DNA from: Cupriavidus agavae
GTDB taxonomy: Bacteria > Pseudomonadota > Gammaproteobacteria > Burkholderiales > Burkholderiaceae
DNA: 64,000 nt
NCBI RefSeq assembly: GCF_004217045.1
Contig: NZ_SGXM01000010.1
Location: 1-64,000 of the forward strand
Direction of reading: 5' to 3'
Shown piece by piece: positions 1 to 9,057 of this stretch (positions are counted from its first letter, which is position 1; every line of letters starts with the position of its first letter). Position numbers and translations under genes: made by a program. The notes under the pieces were generated by a model. It did not search any database. It was not told the origin of the DNA and saw only the letters and a program-made list of their open reading frames with translations.

Positions 1-221
1 GCGTGGTGCCGGTGACGTGGCAGCAGGTGCTGCTCGAATGGCAGCGCGACTGGAAGAACAAGGAAACGTACGACGCCGTGACCGGCCTGGCCAAGGAACA
101 CTCGGGCGCCTACGGCATGGGCATCGACTACGCCTACACGATGGTCCACAAGGCCGCCCAGCGCACGCAGACCCAGCATGAGTCGGTGGCGCCGGTCCAT
201 GCGCCGGTGATCGAGTACTGA
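1..221 (+). CDS. C-terminal end of an unrecognised protein (partial)
   Basis: The reading frame is open from the window edge and stops at 219-221, so only about the last 73 residues are present. The segment is soluble-looking and rich in Trp, Tyr and Gln near its start, and ends in VIEY. There are no membrane segments or motifs that I recognise. A GTG at position 3 is the first possible start inside the window, but the frame is open upstream and there is no visible ribosome site, so this is most likely a truncated larger gene. No function is assigned. Confidence 0.55.
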   Translation, partial: VVPVTWQQVLLEWQRDWKNKETYDAVTGLAKEHSGAYGMGIDYAYTMVHKAAQRTQTQHESVAPVHAPVIEY

Positions 222-336
222 GACAGTACCCGCCGGGAACCTTGCGCGGTTCCTGGCGCCTGACAGCACAACGCCGCCTGCAATCCGGGCGGACTTGCGC
301 TACTCTGCAATCAGGACTTTCTTACCGGAACCGCCA

Positions 337-582
337 ATGGACGCCCCCTTTCACCAGTTCTCCGACCTTTTCGCCCAACTTGGCCTGCCTTCCGAAGAGG
401 CCGATATCCGCGCCTTCATCGCGCAGCACTCGCCGCTGCCGCAGGACAAGGAGTTGTGGGAAGCCCCGTTCTGGACACCCGCGCAGGCCTCGCTGCTGCG
501 CGACGAGTTTGTCGAGGACGCCGACTGGGCGGAGATGGTCGATCAGCTGAATCTCGCGCTGCGCGCCCCGGTGCAAAGCTGA
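337..582 (+). CDS. DUF2789 family protein
   Basis: An 81-residue acidic protein. The pattern FAQLGLPSEEADIRAFI, then EAPFWTPAQASLLRDEF, then DADWAEMVDQLN matches the DUF2789 family of small proteobacterial proteins, whose members are about this length and have no known function. I place the start at the ATG at 337 because the family begins a few residues before the FxQLGLP motif; an upstream frame extension to 295 has no conserved content. It stands alone, followed by the AraC regulator on the same strand. Confidence 0.8.
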   Translation: MDAPFHQFSDLFAQLGLPSEEADIRAFIAQHSPLPQDKELWEAPFWTPAQASLLRDEFVEDADWAEMVDQLNLALRAPVQS

Positions 583-687
583 CACGCCGGTGGGCGTGTG
601 CGGCGAATCGGGCTGGCATGCTATCCTGCGCGCACGCGTCGCGCCCCCTGACATGCGACACGCTCGTGGAATTTCACGGATGAAACC

Positions 688-1593
688 ATGTCGGCCCTTT
701 CGCCCCAATCCGCTCCGAAGCCAGGCCCGTGCGACGCGTTCGGTTGCGCCGCAGGGCTGCTTCACGCCGATCAGGCGCTGGCCGGCAGTGACATCCACTT
801 TTATCGCAAGATCTCCGCGCAGCCGTCAGGCCAGTTCGTCATGCCCGCCACCGAGCGCGGCTTTGTCGTGGGCGTCTCGATGCAGGCCGGCCATCGCCGC
901 CGGATCTTTCGCGGACAGCGCGCCACCCTGCACCACTTCGAACCGGGCGCCATTTACATCCGCAATCTCGCCGAGGATTACAGAGCCGATTTCCAGGCGC
1001 GCTTCGACTTCATCCTGATGGAGCTGCCGCGCGGGCTGATCGAACGCACCAGCACCGAACTGGGCCGCACCCGGCTGCGCAGCCTGCGCGAGATTGCCGG
1101 CGAGCAGGACGCGGTGCTGGCCCATCTGGCCCATGCGATGGCGCCGGCGCTCAGGCAGCCCCAGCAGGTTTCGCGGTTGTTCGTCGACCAGCTCTCGATG
1201 GCGATTGGCGCGCACCTGGTCTGCCAGTACGGCGATGGCAGCGTGGCATCGCCCAAGACCAACCGGCTGCTCTCGGCGCGCGCGCTGTCGCGGGCGCGCG
1301 AGATGCTCGTGGCGCGGCTCGACGGCGATGTCTCGATTGCCGAGGTGGCCGATGCCTGCCACATGTCGCGCAGCCATTTCACCCGTGCCTTCCGCGATAC
1401 CACCGGCCAGACGCCGTACCAGTGGCTGCTGTCGCAGCGCATCGAGCGGGCCTGTGCACTGCTGCGCGATGCATCGCTGCCGCTGGCCGAGGTGGCCGTG
1501 ACCTGCGGATTCGCCGACCAGAGCCATTTCACCCGCGCGTTCTCGCGCGCCACGGGCGCGACGCCCGGCCAGTGGCGCCGCCGGATGATCTGA
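688..1593 (+). CDS. AraC family transcriptional regulator
   Basis: 301 residues. About 190 N-terminal residues form a sensing domain of the AraC-binding-like type found in regulators of aromatic and amine catabolism. A C-terminal double helix-turn-helix (about residues 200-300) follows. Both recognition helices are visible: SIAEVADACHMSRSHFTRAF, and LAEVAVTCGFADQSHFTRAF with the family-typical TPGQW ending. The neighbour downstream is a convergent FMN hydroxy-acid oxidase, so the regulated gene is not obvious. The effector is unknown. The family call is firm; any target is speculation. Confidence 0.9.
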   Translation: MSALSPQSAPKPGPCDAFGCAAGLLHADQALAGSDIHFYRKISAQPSGQFVMPATERGFVVGVSMQAGHRRRIFRGQRATLHHFEPGAIYIRNLAEDYRADFQARFDFILMELPRGLIERTSTELGRTRLRSLREIAGEQDAVLAHLAHAMAPALRQPQQVSRLFVDQLSMAIGAHLVCQYGDGSVASPKTNRLLSARALSRAREMLVARLDGDVSIAEVADACHMSRSHFTRAFRDTTGQTPYQWLLSQRIERACALLRDASLPLAEVAVTCGFADQSHFTRAFSRATGATPGQWRRRMI

Positions 1594-1619
1594 GCAGCGG
1601 TTCCACCCGCCTCGGCGCC

Positions 1620-2693
1620 TCAGCGCATCAGTACATCCGGCTCCAGCGTTTCCAGCCGGACCCGCCCTGTCAGCGCCATCGCTATTTCCAGTTCCGTTTG
1701 CAGCAGCGTCAACGCGTGGGCTACCCCGGGCATGCCGCCTACCGCCAAGGCATGCAGGATCGGCTGCCCCACCATCACCGCACTGGCGCCGAGCGCGATG
1801 GCCTTGACGATATCGGTCCCGCGCCGGATGCCGCCATCGACCAGTACCGGGACGGCGCCCGCCACCGCCTGCACCACGGCCGGCAACGCGTCGATCGTGG
1901 CCGGCACGGTGTCCAGGGTGCGGCCGCCATGGTTGGACACGATGATCCCGGCCACGCCCGCATCGAGGGCAAGCGGTACATCGGCGGGATGCAGCAGGCC
2001 CTTGACCAGCACCGGTAGCCGGGTCTGGCCGCAGAGCCAGTCGAGGTCGCGCCATGTGGGAGCATCGCGCAGCATGTCGCGGAACACCGGGCTGCCGCGG
2101 CGGGTATCGCCTGCCGGCAGCGGCGGCAGCCCGTCAAGGTTCACGGCGCTGACGCCGGCCGGCAGGCGGAAGCCCGCCCGCTGCTCGGCATTGCGGACAC
2201 CGCTGACCGTGGCGTCGAGCGTGACCACCAGCGCCCGGTAGCCAGCCTGCTCGGCCCGCCGCACCAACGCCAGCGTGTGTTCGCGGCGCGGCTGGAAATA
2301 GAGTTGGAACCACAGCGGCGTGGTCGCGCGACGCGCGATCTCCTCCAGCGTCACGCTGGCCTGTGTGCTGACCGTCATCCAGGTGCGCGTCAGCGACGCC
2401 GCATGCACTGTCGCCAGTTCCCCTTCGGGATGCACCAGTCGATGATAGGCCGAAGGTGCGATCAGGATCGGATAGGCCAGTGCCTCTCCGAACAGCATCT
2501 TGCGCGCCGACGGCGCCGACAGGTCGGCCAGCGCGCGGGGCAGCAGCCGCAGCCGCGCGAACGCCGCACGGTTGTCGCGCTGCGTGTGGCCATCGGCCGC
2601 CGCGCCCGCGACGTAGGCGGCGATTGCCGGATCGACCCGCGCATGGAAATGGCGCTCGTAGTCGCACAGCGCGACGGTATCGGGCGGAATCAT
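1620..2693 (-). CDS. FMN-dependent alpha-hydroxy-acid oxidase/dehydrogenase
   Basis: 357 residues, full length for the LldD/glycolate oxidase/lactate oxidase family, which oxidises 2-hydroxy acids to 2-oxo acids with FMN. The TIM-barrel order is intact: WFQLYFQ near residue 127, the lysine of PVLVKG, and the catalytic histidine/arginine motif SNHGGRTLD near residue 254. Phosphate-binding loops VDGGIRRGTD and GASAVMVGQP follow. The ATG is only 3 bases past the stop of the PiuC-type hydroxylase, so the two are probably co-translated in the Fur-linked receptor operon. Substrate cannot be read from sequence. Membrane attachment as in LldD is not evident. Confidence 0.88.
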   Translation of the reverse strand: MIPPDTVALCDYERHFHARVDPAIAAYVAGAAADGHTQRDNRAAFARLRLLPRALADLSAPSARKMLFGEALAYPILIAPSAYHRLVHPEGELATVHAASLTRTWMTVSTQASVTLEEIARRATTPLWFQLYFQPRREHTLALVRRAEQAGYRALVVTLDATVSGVRNAEQRAGFRLPAGVSAVNLDGLPPLPAGDTRRGSPVFRDMLRDAPTWRDLDWLCGQTRLPVLVKGLLHPADVPLALDAGVAGIIVSNHGGRTLDTVPATIDALPAVVQAVAGAVPVLVDGGIRRGTDIVKAIALGASAVMVGQPILHALAVGGMPGVAHALTLLQTELEIAMALTGRVRLETLEPDVLMR

Positions 2694-2696
2694 CGG

Positions 2697-3383
2697 TCAA
2701 AGCTCCGCCCAGCGCCGCAGCAGGTTGTGATAGTGGTTGGCGAGTGCCAGCACGGCGGGGTTGTCGTCGCCCAGCCGCACGCGCACGTCGATGATGGCGA
2801 GGTCCAGCTCATGGAGCATCGTGCGCTGGCCGTCGTCCTTGACCATCGATTGCGCCCAGAAGAACGACGCCCAGCGGCACCCTCGCGTCACCGGCGTCAC
2901 GTGATGGAGCGATGACGACGGATAGACCACGATATGCCCGGCCGGCAGCTTCACGGCCTGGGTGCCGAACGTGTCCCGGATGACCAGTTCGCCGCCCTCG
3001 TACTCGTCGGGGTCGGACAGGAACAGCGTGGTCGAGACATCGGCCCGCAGGCGCGCGCCGCCCGTGCCGGGCACGGTGCGGATCGCGTTGTCGACATGGG
3101 CGCCGAACGTCATGCCGGCCTCGTAGCGGTTGAACATCGGCGGCAACACCCGCAGCGGCAGCGCCGCCGAGTGGTAGGCCGGCGCGGCGCCGAGCGCGTG
3201 CAGTACCCGCTCGCCCAGCTCGATCGCCACGGGACTGTCGACGGGCAACTGCATGTTGTGCTTGCACTGCACCGCGAGATCGCCGGCCGTGACGCGGCCA
3301 TCGACCCAGATGCTCGCTTCCAGGCGCTGCCTGAAATCGCGGATCTCGTCGGGCGTCAGGATGTCGGGAATCTGGATCAGCAT
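2697..3383 (-). CDS. piuC: PKHD-type Fe(II)/2-oxoglutarate hydroxylase (PiuC/YbiX-like)
   Basis: 228 residues, the usual length for YbiX/PiuC. It shows the prolyl-4-hydroxylase-type double-stranded beta helix: iron ligands in the HVDNA motif (about residue 99), the distal His of SSSLHHVTPV (about residue 160), and the 2-oxoglutarate-binding arginine in TRGCRWAS. Members are encoded next to Fiu/PiuA catecholate receptors, as here: its ATG lies 10 bp after the stop of the receptor gene, which is immediately upstream. A role in siderophore or receptor-associated hydroxylation under iron control is the usual suggestion; the actual substrate is not known. Confidence 0.9.
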   Translation of the reverse strand: MLIQIPDILTPDEIRDFRQRLEASIWVDGRVTAGDLAVQCKHNMQLPVDSPVAIELGERVLHALGAAPAYHSAALPLRVLPPMFNRYEAGMTFGAHVDNAIRTVPGTGGARLRADVSTTLFLSDPDEYEGGELVIRDTFGTQAVKLPAGHIVVYPSSSLHHVTPVTRGCRWASFFWAQSMVKDDGQRTMLHELDLAIIDVRVRLGDDNPAVLALANHYHNLLRRWAEL

Positions 3384-3393
3384 GGCAGCCTCC

Positions 3394-5673
3394 TCAGAAC
3401 GTCATGCCGACATTGACCAGCACGGTCCGCCCGGATGCCGGCACCGCCCGCGAGGCATTGAACGACGAACTGTAGTTGCGGCTGTCGGTCAGGTTGTAGC
3501 CGTTCAGGGAGATCCGGTACTTGCCCTGTTCGTACGACACCATCGCGTCGAGCGAGAGGGTGTCCGGCACCTGCGCGGTGTTGGCCGAATCTGCCCAGTA
3601 GCCCGATGCATACCGGATGCCGCCGCCCATGGTCAGCTTGCCCGGCAGCGGCACCAGCGTGTGCGGCACGGTGTAGGTGGTCCAGAGCGAAAGGTTGTGG
3701 TGCGGCACGCCGGGCGCCACGTTGCCCACCAGTGCCTGCAGCGTGGCGTTGCTGACCTCGCCGTCGAGGTAGGCGTACGCCAGGCTGACCGACCATGCCG
3801 GCGTGAGCCAGCCGTTCGCGCCCAGTTCCACGCCCCGGATCAGCCGGCCTTCGCCACTCTCGCCGAAGCCGTTCGTGACCTCGCCGGTGGCGGGATCGAT
3901 CGTGTACGCATTGGCCTTGCGGATCTGGAACAGCGCACCGGTCACGCCGAGGCGGCGCTCCAGCAGGTCGAGCTTGGCGCCGATCTCCACGGTATCGGCG
4001 CGTTCGGGTTCGCTGGAGACACCGTCCTGCGGCACCTCGGTCTGCACGCCGCCCACGGCCAGCCCGATGTCTGTGCCCACCGGCCGATAGGTGCGCGAGA
4101 ACGACGCGTAAAGCATGGCGTTCTTCGTCGGCTCCCACATCGCGCTGATGGCGGGGCTCAGCTTGCGCGAATCGGCCGAGCCGCCCATGCTCGACGCGCT
4201 CGTGGCGAATTCGCTGCGGAAGTAATCCCAGCGCAGCGCGCCCAGCAGCGAGAACTGTTCGCTGAACCAGACGCGGTCGCTGACGAAGACGCCGGCATCG
4301 ATCGCGTTGGCGTCGCGCGTGCCGTCCACATAGCTCACCGAGGCGTTCTTGCTGGCGTCGAAGGCCGGATTGACCACGGTCTGGTTGTTGAGCCGCCCGG
4401 TCCAGAGTCCGCGGTCGCGGTGGTCGCGCTGGTAGCTCAGGTCCAGGCCCGCCATCGCGCGGTGCCGCAGGCTGCCCGTGTGGAACTCGCCGCGCACGGT
4501 GGTCACGTTCTGCACCCCCCAGCCGCGCTGCAGGTACGTCATGCCGCCGCGCGCCCCGTAGCGCAGGGGCGCGTTGCCACCGGCCAGCAGCGTCTTGAGC
4601 GTGCCGTACGGCACGCCGGCCGGGTTGGTGCCCGAGAAGTCGCGCTGGTAGTAACTGAATCTCGTGTCGTTGTTGACGGTAAGTCCGCCCAGTGCCGTCT
4701 GGAACGCCGAGGTCACGATGTGGGCGTTACTGGTGTCGCGGTCGGTGTTGCGCACGTAGGATGTGCTCGGGCCGAGGCCGGGTACGCCGTACTCGCCGAT
4801 CGGCTGGTAGAGGCCGTCGGCGCCCTGGGCCATCGGCTGGCCGTAGTCGGGCGGGCCGCTGCGGTGCAGATAGGCGTAGTTGAGGTGCCAGGTGGTGCTG
4901 GTGCCGAGCCCGGTGCCGAAGTCGATGGCGATGCCGCGCCGGTCGTCTTCCACATGGTCGCGGCCCGGCACCTTGCCTTCCTGGAACATGCCGTTGAGCC
5001 GCACGGCGGAGGTTTCCGTCAGCGCAATATTGCTGTCGACCGTGGTGCGGTACGTGGCGCCCGCGCCCACGCTCTGGTCGATGCTCGTGCGCGTGCCCTT
5101 GCCGGCCTTCTTCGTGGTCTGGTTGATCAGGCCGCCGACGCCACCCACGCCGAAGCTCTCGCCGGCCGGCCCCTTGATGACTTCCACGCTCTCCGTGTTG
5201 AAGATGTCGCGCCGGTAGGCGCCGAAATCGCGCATGCCATCGACGTAGATATCGCCCTTGGCCGACAGGCCGCGGATCCGGAACTGGTCGCCGTTCTGGC
5301 CGCCGTTGCCTTCGCCCGCCGAGATCGTGATGCCGGGCACGTTGCGCAGCGCCTGTTCGAGCGAGGTCACCTGTTGCTGCGCGAGGATTTCCTTCGGGAT
5401 GACGAGCACGGTCTTCGGCGTTTCCCTGACCGTTTCGGGAAGCCGCGCAATGCCGGTGGTGGCGTCGTTGGTATTGCCGGGCTGCGTGCCGGTGACCGTG
5501 ACCGGCGGCAGGACCGCCATGGCCGGCGCCGGTGGCGCGGCGGGGCGCGACGTACCGCCCGGTGCCTGGGCGTGCGCCACGAAAGGCAGGGCGGACATGG
5601 TCAGCGCGGTGCCCGTTCGGGCTGCACCTGACACCAGGGCGTGGATCGACGACGAAAGAATGCGTTGCTGCAC
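3394..5673 (-). CDS. TonB-dependent catecholate siderophore receptor (Fiu/PiuA-like)
   Basis: Outer-membrane receptor with an N-terminal signal peptide ending FVAHAQA, a plug domain (PETVRETPKTVLVIP, then NVPGITISAGEGNGGQNGDQ and IRGL) and a 22-strand barrel ending in the C-terminal aromatic F (NVGMTF). The plug sequence DIYVDGMRDFGAYRRDIFN is characteristic of Fiu-type receptors. I chose the GTG at 5673 (759 residues) because a GGAG lies 6 bases upstream and the signal peptide begins there. A longer frame to 5766 would run into the promoter and has no ribosome site. First gene of the receptor-piuC-oxidase operon, with a Fur-box-like dyad about 95 bp upstream. Confidence 0.92.
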   Translation of the reverse strand: MQQRILSSSIHALVSGAARTGTALTMSALPFVAHAQAPGGTSRPAAPPAPAMAVLPPVTVTGTQPGNTNDATTGIARLPETVRETPKTVLVIPKEILAQQQVTSLEQALRNVPGITISAGEGNGGQNGDQFRIRGLSAKGDIYVDGMRDFGAYRRDIFNTESVEVIKGPAGESFGVGGVGGLINQTTKKAGKGTRTSIDQSVGAGATYRTTVDSNIALTETSAVRLNGMFQEGKVPGRDHVEDDRRGIAIDFGTGLGTSTTWHLNYAYLHRSGPPDYGQPMAQGADGLYQPIGEYGVPGLGPSTSYVRNTDRDTSNAHIVTSAFQTALGGLTVNNDTRFSYYQRDFSGTNPAGVPYGTLKTLLAGGNAPLRYGARGGMTYLQRGWGVQNVTTVRGEFHTGSLRHRAMAGLDLSYQRDHRDRGLWTGRLNNQTVVNPAFDASKNASVSYVDGTRDANAIDAGVFVSDRVWFSEQFSLLGALRWDYFRSEFATSASSMGGSADSRKLSPAISAMWEPTKNAMLYASFSRTYRPVGTDIGLAVGGVQTEVPQDGVSSEPERADTVEIGAKLDLLERRLGVTGALFQIRKANAYTIDPATGEVTNGFGESGEGRLIRGVELGANGWLTPAWSVSLAYAYLDGEVSNATLQALVGNVAPGVPHHNLSLWTTYTVPHTLVPLPGKLTMGGGIRYASGYWADSANTAQVPDTLSLDAMVSYEQGKYRISLNGYNLTDSRNYSSSFNASRAVPASGRTVLVNVGMTF

Positions 5674-6024
5674 GGAATACTCCAGCTTTGACTTCGGACG
5701 AGGCTTTTGAGGTCTGTCGAAGGAGGGCGGAGTAGTGAAGCTTTTGGAATCATCGACGGCACGCAAACGTAAATCATTCTCATTTACGGGTCAACCGATG
5801 ACCGGGCGTGGTTGAACAATTCGTTGAATTACGAGGTCAGGCGAACGCCGCCACGATCGGGGCGGGCGCAAGCCGTTGCGCAATGTCATGAGACGCGGCG
5901 AAAACGGAAATTTCCGCCCGCAAGAAGTGACGTTTCTCATGGAGACTCTCCTGCCCTGCGCCTAAGGTCGGTGTGTCGCACGAACCGGTGCGGCATTCAC
6001 GATCTGAAAACAGGAGAAATGGTC
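5674..6024. promoter_or_regulatory. Divergent intergenic region with Fur-box-like dyad
   Basis: 351 bp separate the catecholate receptor (leftward) from the small exported protein (rightward). At 5769-5787 lies a 19-bp dyad whose outer arms GTAAAT/ATTTAC are perfect and whose core resembles a Fur box (AATGATTT on the minus strand). It is well placed to repress the receptor operon under iron-replete conditions. The rest (5790-6010) is comparatively A-rich around 5890-5920; I see no gene or clear terminator there. Confidence 0.65.
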
Positions 6025-6372
6025 ATGCAGAAGAAAAGCGCTGTTCGTCTGGTTGTCGCGGCACTCGCCGTCAATGCCACGCTGGCTGCCGCACCGGCTT
6101 TCGCAGGCAGTGTCGGCGGCACCGTCGCCTACATCACGGCCCGGCCCAACCTGACCTACTTCGCCATCAATGGCAGCAACGTCAATCGTCCCGCCTGCGC
6201 GTCCGGGACAACGTACTACATGATCAAGGACGAGAACTCTACGTCGGGCAAGCAGCAGATTGCACTGCTGATGCTGGCCAAGGCGACCGGCCGGCCGGTG
6301 TGGGTAGAGGGCGCGGGCCAATGCACGAAGTGGTCCGATGGCGAGGACGCGTTCAACGTGGCGCTGCAATGA
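6025..6372 (+). CDS. Small exported protein of unknown function
   Basis: 115 residues. A standard signal peptide (MQKKSAVRLVVAALAVNATL, cleavage after APAFA) is followed by a roughly 90-residue secreted domain with two cysteines (RPACASG and GAGQCTK) that could form a disulphide, and the segments YFAINGSN and GRPVWVEG. I chose the ATG at 6025 because AGGAG lies 8 bases upstream; the ATG at 6019 would be only 2 bases away. Its stop overlaps the first possible ATG of the following protease frame (ATGA), suggesting coupled expression. I do not recognise the family. Confidence 0.75.
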   Translation: MQKKSAVRLVVAALAVNATLAAAPAFAGSVGGTVAYITARPNLTYFAINGSNVNRPACASGTTYYMIKDENSTSGKQQIALLMLAKATGRPVWVEGAGQCTKWSDGEDAFNVALQ

Positions 6373-6398
6373 GCGCCCCTCGCGGATGGGAGCAGGTC

Positions 6399-7331
6399 AT
6401 GGACCGGCGCAAGAGGTGGCGGGCGCTGGCGTCACTCGTGGCCGCCGCGGCCGTCGTGGGATGCGGGGGCGGCGACGACAACGGCGGGGAACCCGAGGTC
6501 TGGAACATCATGAAGGAGGCACACGGACTGGATGATCCTGTCCCGAATCCGAACGGGGCACCCAGCCCTTCGGGCGGGCAGGCCCGACACTCCGCATCAG
6601 CGCCGGGGGCAGTGGGCGCGGACACATCGGCGAGCGCACCTGCCATCCGGGCCAGGCTTGCGGACCGGGAGGTCAATGAAGCCTTCGTGCTGTCAAGGGT
6701 GACCTGGACTGATCCCGACATAGAGGTGTGCTGGGAAATGGACGGATCGACGTTCGCGGCGACCGAGCGTCAGCGCACGCTGGTCTCTTCAGCCATCGCT
6801 TCGACATGGGAGGCGGCCTCGAAAGTCCGTTTCAAGGGCTGGGACATGTGCGACGGCACCAGACGCCCGCAGCGGATCCACATTGCCGTGGCCGATGAGA
6901 ATCCCCACGTCAAGGATTTGGGCCGACGCCTGAACAATCGCCCGGCGGGCATGGTGCTGAACTTCACGTTCAACCACTTCTCAAGCAGCCAGTGCCAATC
7001 CACGCCGCAGAACTACGACCGTTGCGTGGCATGGATCGCCGTTCACGAGTTCGGCCATGTGCTGGGCTTCGCCCACGAGCAGAACCGCACCGATACCCCG
7101 GCGTCCTGCACGGAACCGAAGCAGGGCACGCAGGGCGACACGCCGGTTGGCAACTGGGACATCGAGTCCGTGATGAACTACTGCAATCCCCGGTGGAACA
7201 ACGAGGGCCGGCTCAGCGGCACCGATATCGAGGCAGTCCAGCGGTTCTACGGATCGCCCTATCCGCCGCCCCCGCCGCCTTCGCTGGAACTGGGCCATGT
7301 CGTGGCCCAGATCGTGACCATGCTTGACTAG
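6399..7331 (+). CDS. Astacin/metzincin-type zinc metalloprotease, predicted lipoprotein
   Basis: 310 residues from the ATG at 6399, which has a GGGAG 6-7 bases upstream (an in-frame ATG at 6369 overlaps the previous stop). The N-terminus is a lipoprotein signal with lipobox VVGC followed by a Gly/Asp-rich tether. The catalytic motif HEFGHVLGFAHEQNR fits the extended zinc site HExxHxxGxxHE of metzincins, and VMNYC supplies a Met-turn-like segment. Cysteine pairs are present. The C-terminus carries a polyproline run (PYPPPPPPS). Likely acts outside the inner membrane on protein substrates. The family call rests on the zinc motif; the substrate is unknown. Confidence 0.85.
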   Translation: MDRRKRWRALASLVAAAAVVGCGGGDDNGGEPEVWNIMKEAHGLDDPVPNPNGAPSPSGGQARHSASAPGAVGADTSASAPAIRARLADREVNEAFVLSRVTWTDPDIEVCWEMDGSTFAATERQRTLVSSAIASTWEAASKVRFKGWDMCDGTRRPQRIHIAVADENPHVKDLGRRLNNRPAGMVLNFTFNHFSSSQCQSTPQNYDRCVAWIAVHEFGHVLGFAHEQNRTDTPASCTEPKQGTQGDTPVGNWDIESVMNYCNPRWNNEGRLSGTDIEAVQRFYGSPYPPPPPPSLELGHVVAQIVTMLD

Positions 7332-7353
7332 CGGCTCGGCGGCGCGGGGCCCG

Positions 7354-9057
7354 TCAGGACTGAGGCTCGTCCGATGACAGCACCGGGCAAGCCGCCTGCC
7401 GTACCGGATCGGCGGGGCCCTTCTTGCCGAGCAGCACCATCAGCCCGCACGCCAGCGTGCCACGCCATTGCAGGTAGTCGTGGCCGCTGGCGAATTCGGC
7501 GTGCGTGACCGGGTAGCCCTTGGCGACCAGCACGTCGCGCAGGCTGCGGGTGGTGGCCGTGATGTTGATGGGGCCACGGCCCTGCTCGAACAGACCGGCT
7601 TCCAGATAGAAACGCAGCGGCAGGCGCGGGCGCTGGGCGAACTCGCGCATCATCCAGCCGCCCGTCGTGGGGGGCTGGTCGGGCGCGCCGCCCGGACCCC
7701 ACCAGTACGAACCCGACTGGCTCAGTACCAGGCCGAAGCGCTCGGGATGCGTCATCCCCGCATAGGCCGCCGCCAGCCCGCCGTAGCTCGATCCGGCCAC
7801 CACGGTCCGGTCGGCGCGTGCCGGCAGGCCCTGGCGCTCGGCCCACGGCATCAGTTCATTGGCCAGGAAATCGCTGAACTTCGGGTTCGGCGGCAACTGG
7901 GCGCCCCGGGCGGCGGCACTGGGGTTGGCGACAACGAGCGCGGCGGTGGGCGGGATGCGGCCTTCGGCGATCAGGTTGTCGAGGATGGTCTGGGTGGGGA
8001 CGAGCGACAGGTAGGCCTGCGCGTCGAATACCACCAGCAGGGCGGTTGGCTTCGCGCCAGCGGGGCGGTACAGGTAGACGTCGCGCGGCTCGCCGAGGAT
8101 GCGGCTGTCGAGCGTGAACGGCGTGACCGTTCCCGCCGGCACGCCGGCGCGCGGCGTGATCCACGGTTGCGGCGGCGCGCCGGGCAGTTCGACGACCGAT
8201 TTCTGCGCGAAGGCGTCGGGCGCGCCTGCGGGGAAGCTGTTCGGGTTGAGCGGATCGCGCTGGATCGTGGCAAGGATGGCGCGGCGTTGCTGCTGCGGGG
8301 TGTCGCCGGCCTGCGGCACGTCCGGGGCAAGCTGGTAGCTCATGCGCGTGGTGGCCGGCACGCGGTAGCTGTGGTACCAGACGTCGCTGCCCGCCAGTTG
8401 CGTCAGCGCGTCGTGGTCCCCGGCCGGGCTGCCGAGCAGGCGGACATTGCGCTGGGCGCCGCGCCACACGAAGGTCAGCAGTACCTCTGCCTCGGCGCCT
8501 TTGCGCTGGGGCAGCGGCTCCACCAGCGGCGTGCCGCGCGCTGCAGCATCGCGCCAGAAGGCGCCGGTGTTACCGCCGGCTGCGAGCGTACGCGACAGCG
8601 CGAGGATGGCCGGGCTCTCGGGCACGTCGGACACGGCCTGCTGCGCAGCGGCAGGAATCACGCGCGCCAGGCGCAGCGCATAGGCGGCCCCGGGCGTGGG
8701 TTGGCCGCCGACCGCGCCCGGCACGTCGCCATGGCCGGCCTCGACCACGAAGCGGTACTGGCCGCTGGCCGGTGCCACGAACATGAAATCGCGCGAGAGC
8801 GAGGTGGGGCCGAGCAGACGGCGTACGGGCCGGCCCTGCGTGTCGGCCAGCGTCAGGGTGGCGGCCGGGCCGTCGAGCGAACCCTGTACGAAATCGCCGC
8901 GTTCGAGCGCGAACGTGAACGTCATCGGCACGCCCGGCGTCCAGACGGCGCGCGCCGGTGTGCCGATGGTGAGGGCGGTGTCCGCGGGCGACGCCAGCGC
9001 GGTGGCGGCGCAGAGTGCGGCGATGCAGCCGGCGAGCGGAAGCAGGGCGCGGCGCAT
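7354..9057 (-). CDS. Enterochelin esterase-like periplasmic hydrolase
   Basis: 567 residues with a signal peptide ending ATALA. The N-terminal half resembles the enterochelin esterase N-domain (SDVWYHSYRVPATTRMSYQL). The C-terminal half is an esterase D/Fes alpha/beta hydrolase with nucleophile elbow GSSYGG and the catalytic histidine in SGHDYLQWR. Fes-type enzymes hydrolyse tri-catecholate siderophore esters to release iron. Here the export signal suggests periplasmic action. The ATG overlaps the stop of the upstream receptor by one base (TGATG), so it is translationally coupled to the signalling receptor. Confidence 0.88.
   Translation of the reverse strand: MRRALLPLAGCIAALCAATALASPADTALTIGTPARAVWTPGVPMTFTFALERGDFVQGSLDGPAATLTLADTQGRPVRRLLGPTSLSRDFMFVAPASGQYRFVVEAGHGDVPGAVGGQPTPGAAYALRLARVIPAAAQQAVSDVPESPAILALSRTLAAGGNTGAFWRDAAARGTPLVEPLPQRKGAEAEVLLTFVWRGAQRNVRLLGSPAGDHDALTQLAGSDVWYHSYRVPATTRMSYQLAPDVPQAGDTPQQQRRAILATIQRDPLNPNSFPAGAPDAFAQKSVVELPGAPPQPWITPRAGVPAGTVTPFTLDSRILGEPRDVYLYRPAGAKPTALLVVFDAQAYLSLVPTQTILDNLIAEGRIPPTAALVVANPSAAARGAQLPPNPKFSDFLANELMPWAERQGLPARADRTVVAGSSYGGLAAAYAGMTHPERFGLVLSQSGSYWWGPGGAPDQPPTTGGWMMREFAQRPRLPLRFYLEAGLFEQGRGPINITATTRSLRDVLVAKGYPVTHAEFASGHDYLQWRGTLACGLMVLLGKKGPADPVRQAACPVLSSDEPQS

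Noticed and set aside
5812..6024. Upstream extension of the small exported protein to 5812
   Set aside because: Residues before the signal peptide are basic and unconserved, and the ribosome site AGGAG is 8 bases before 6025.
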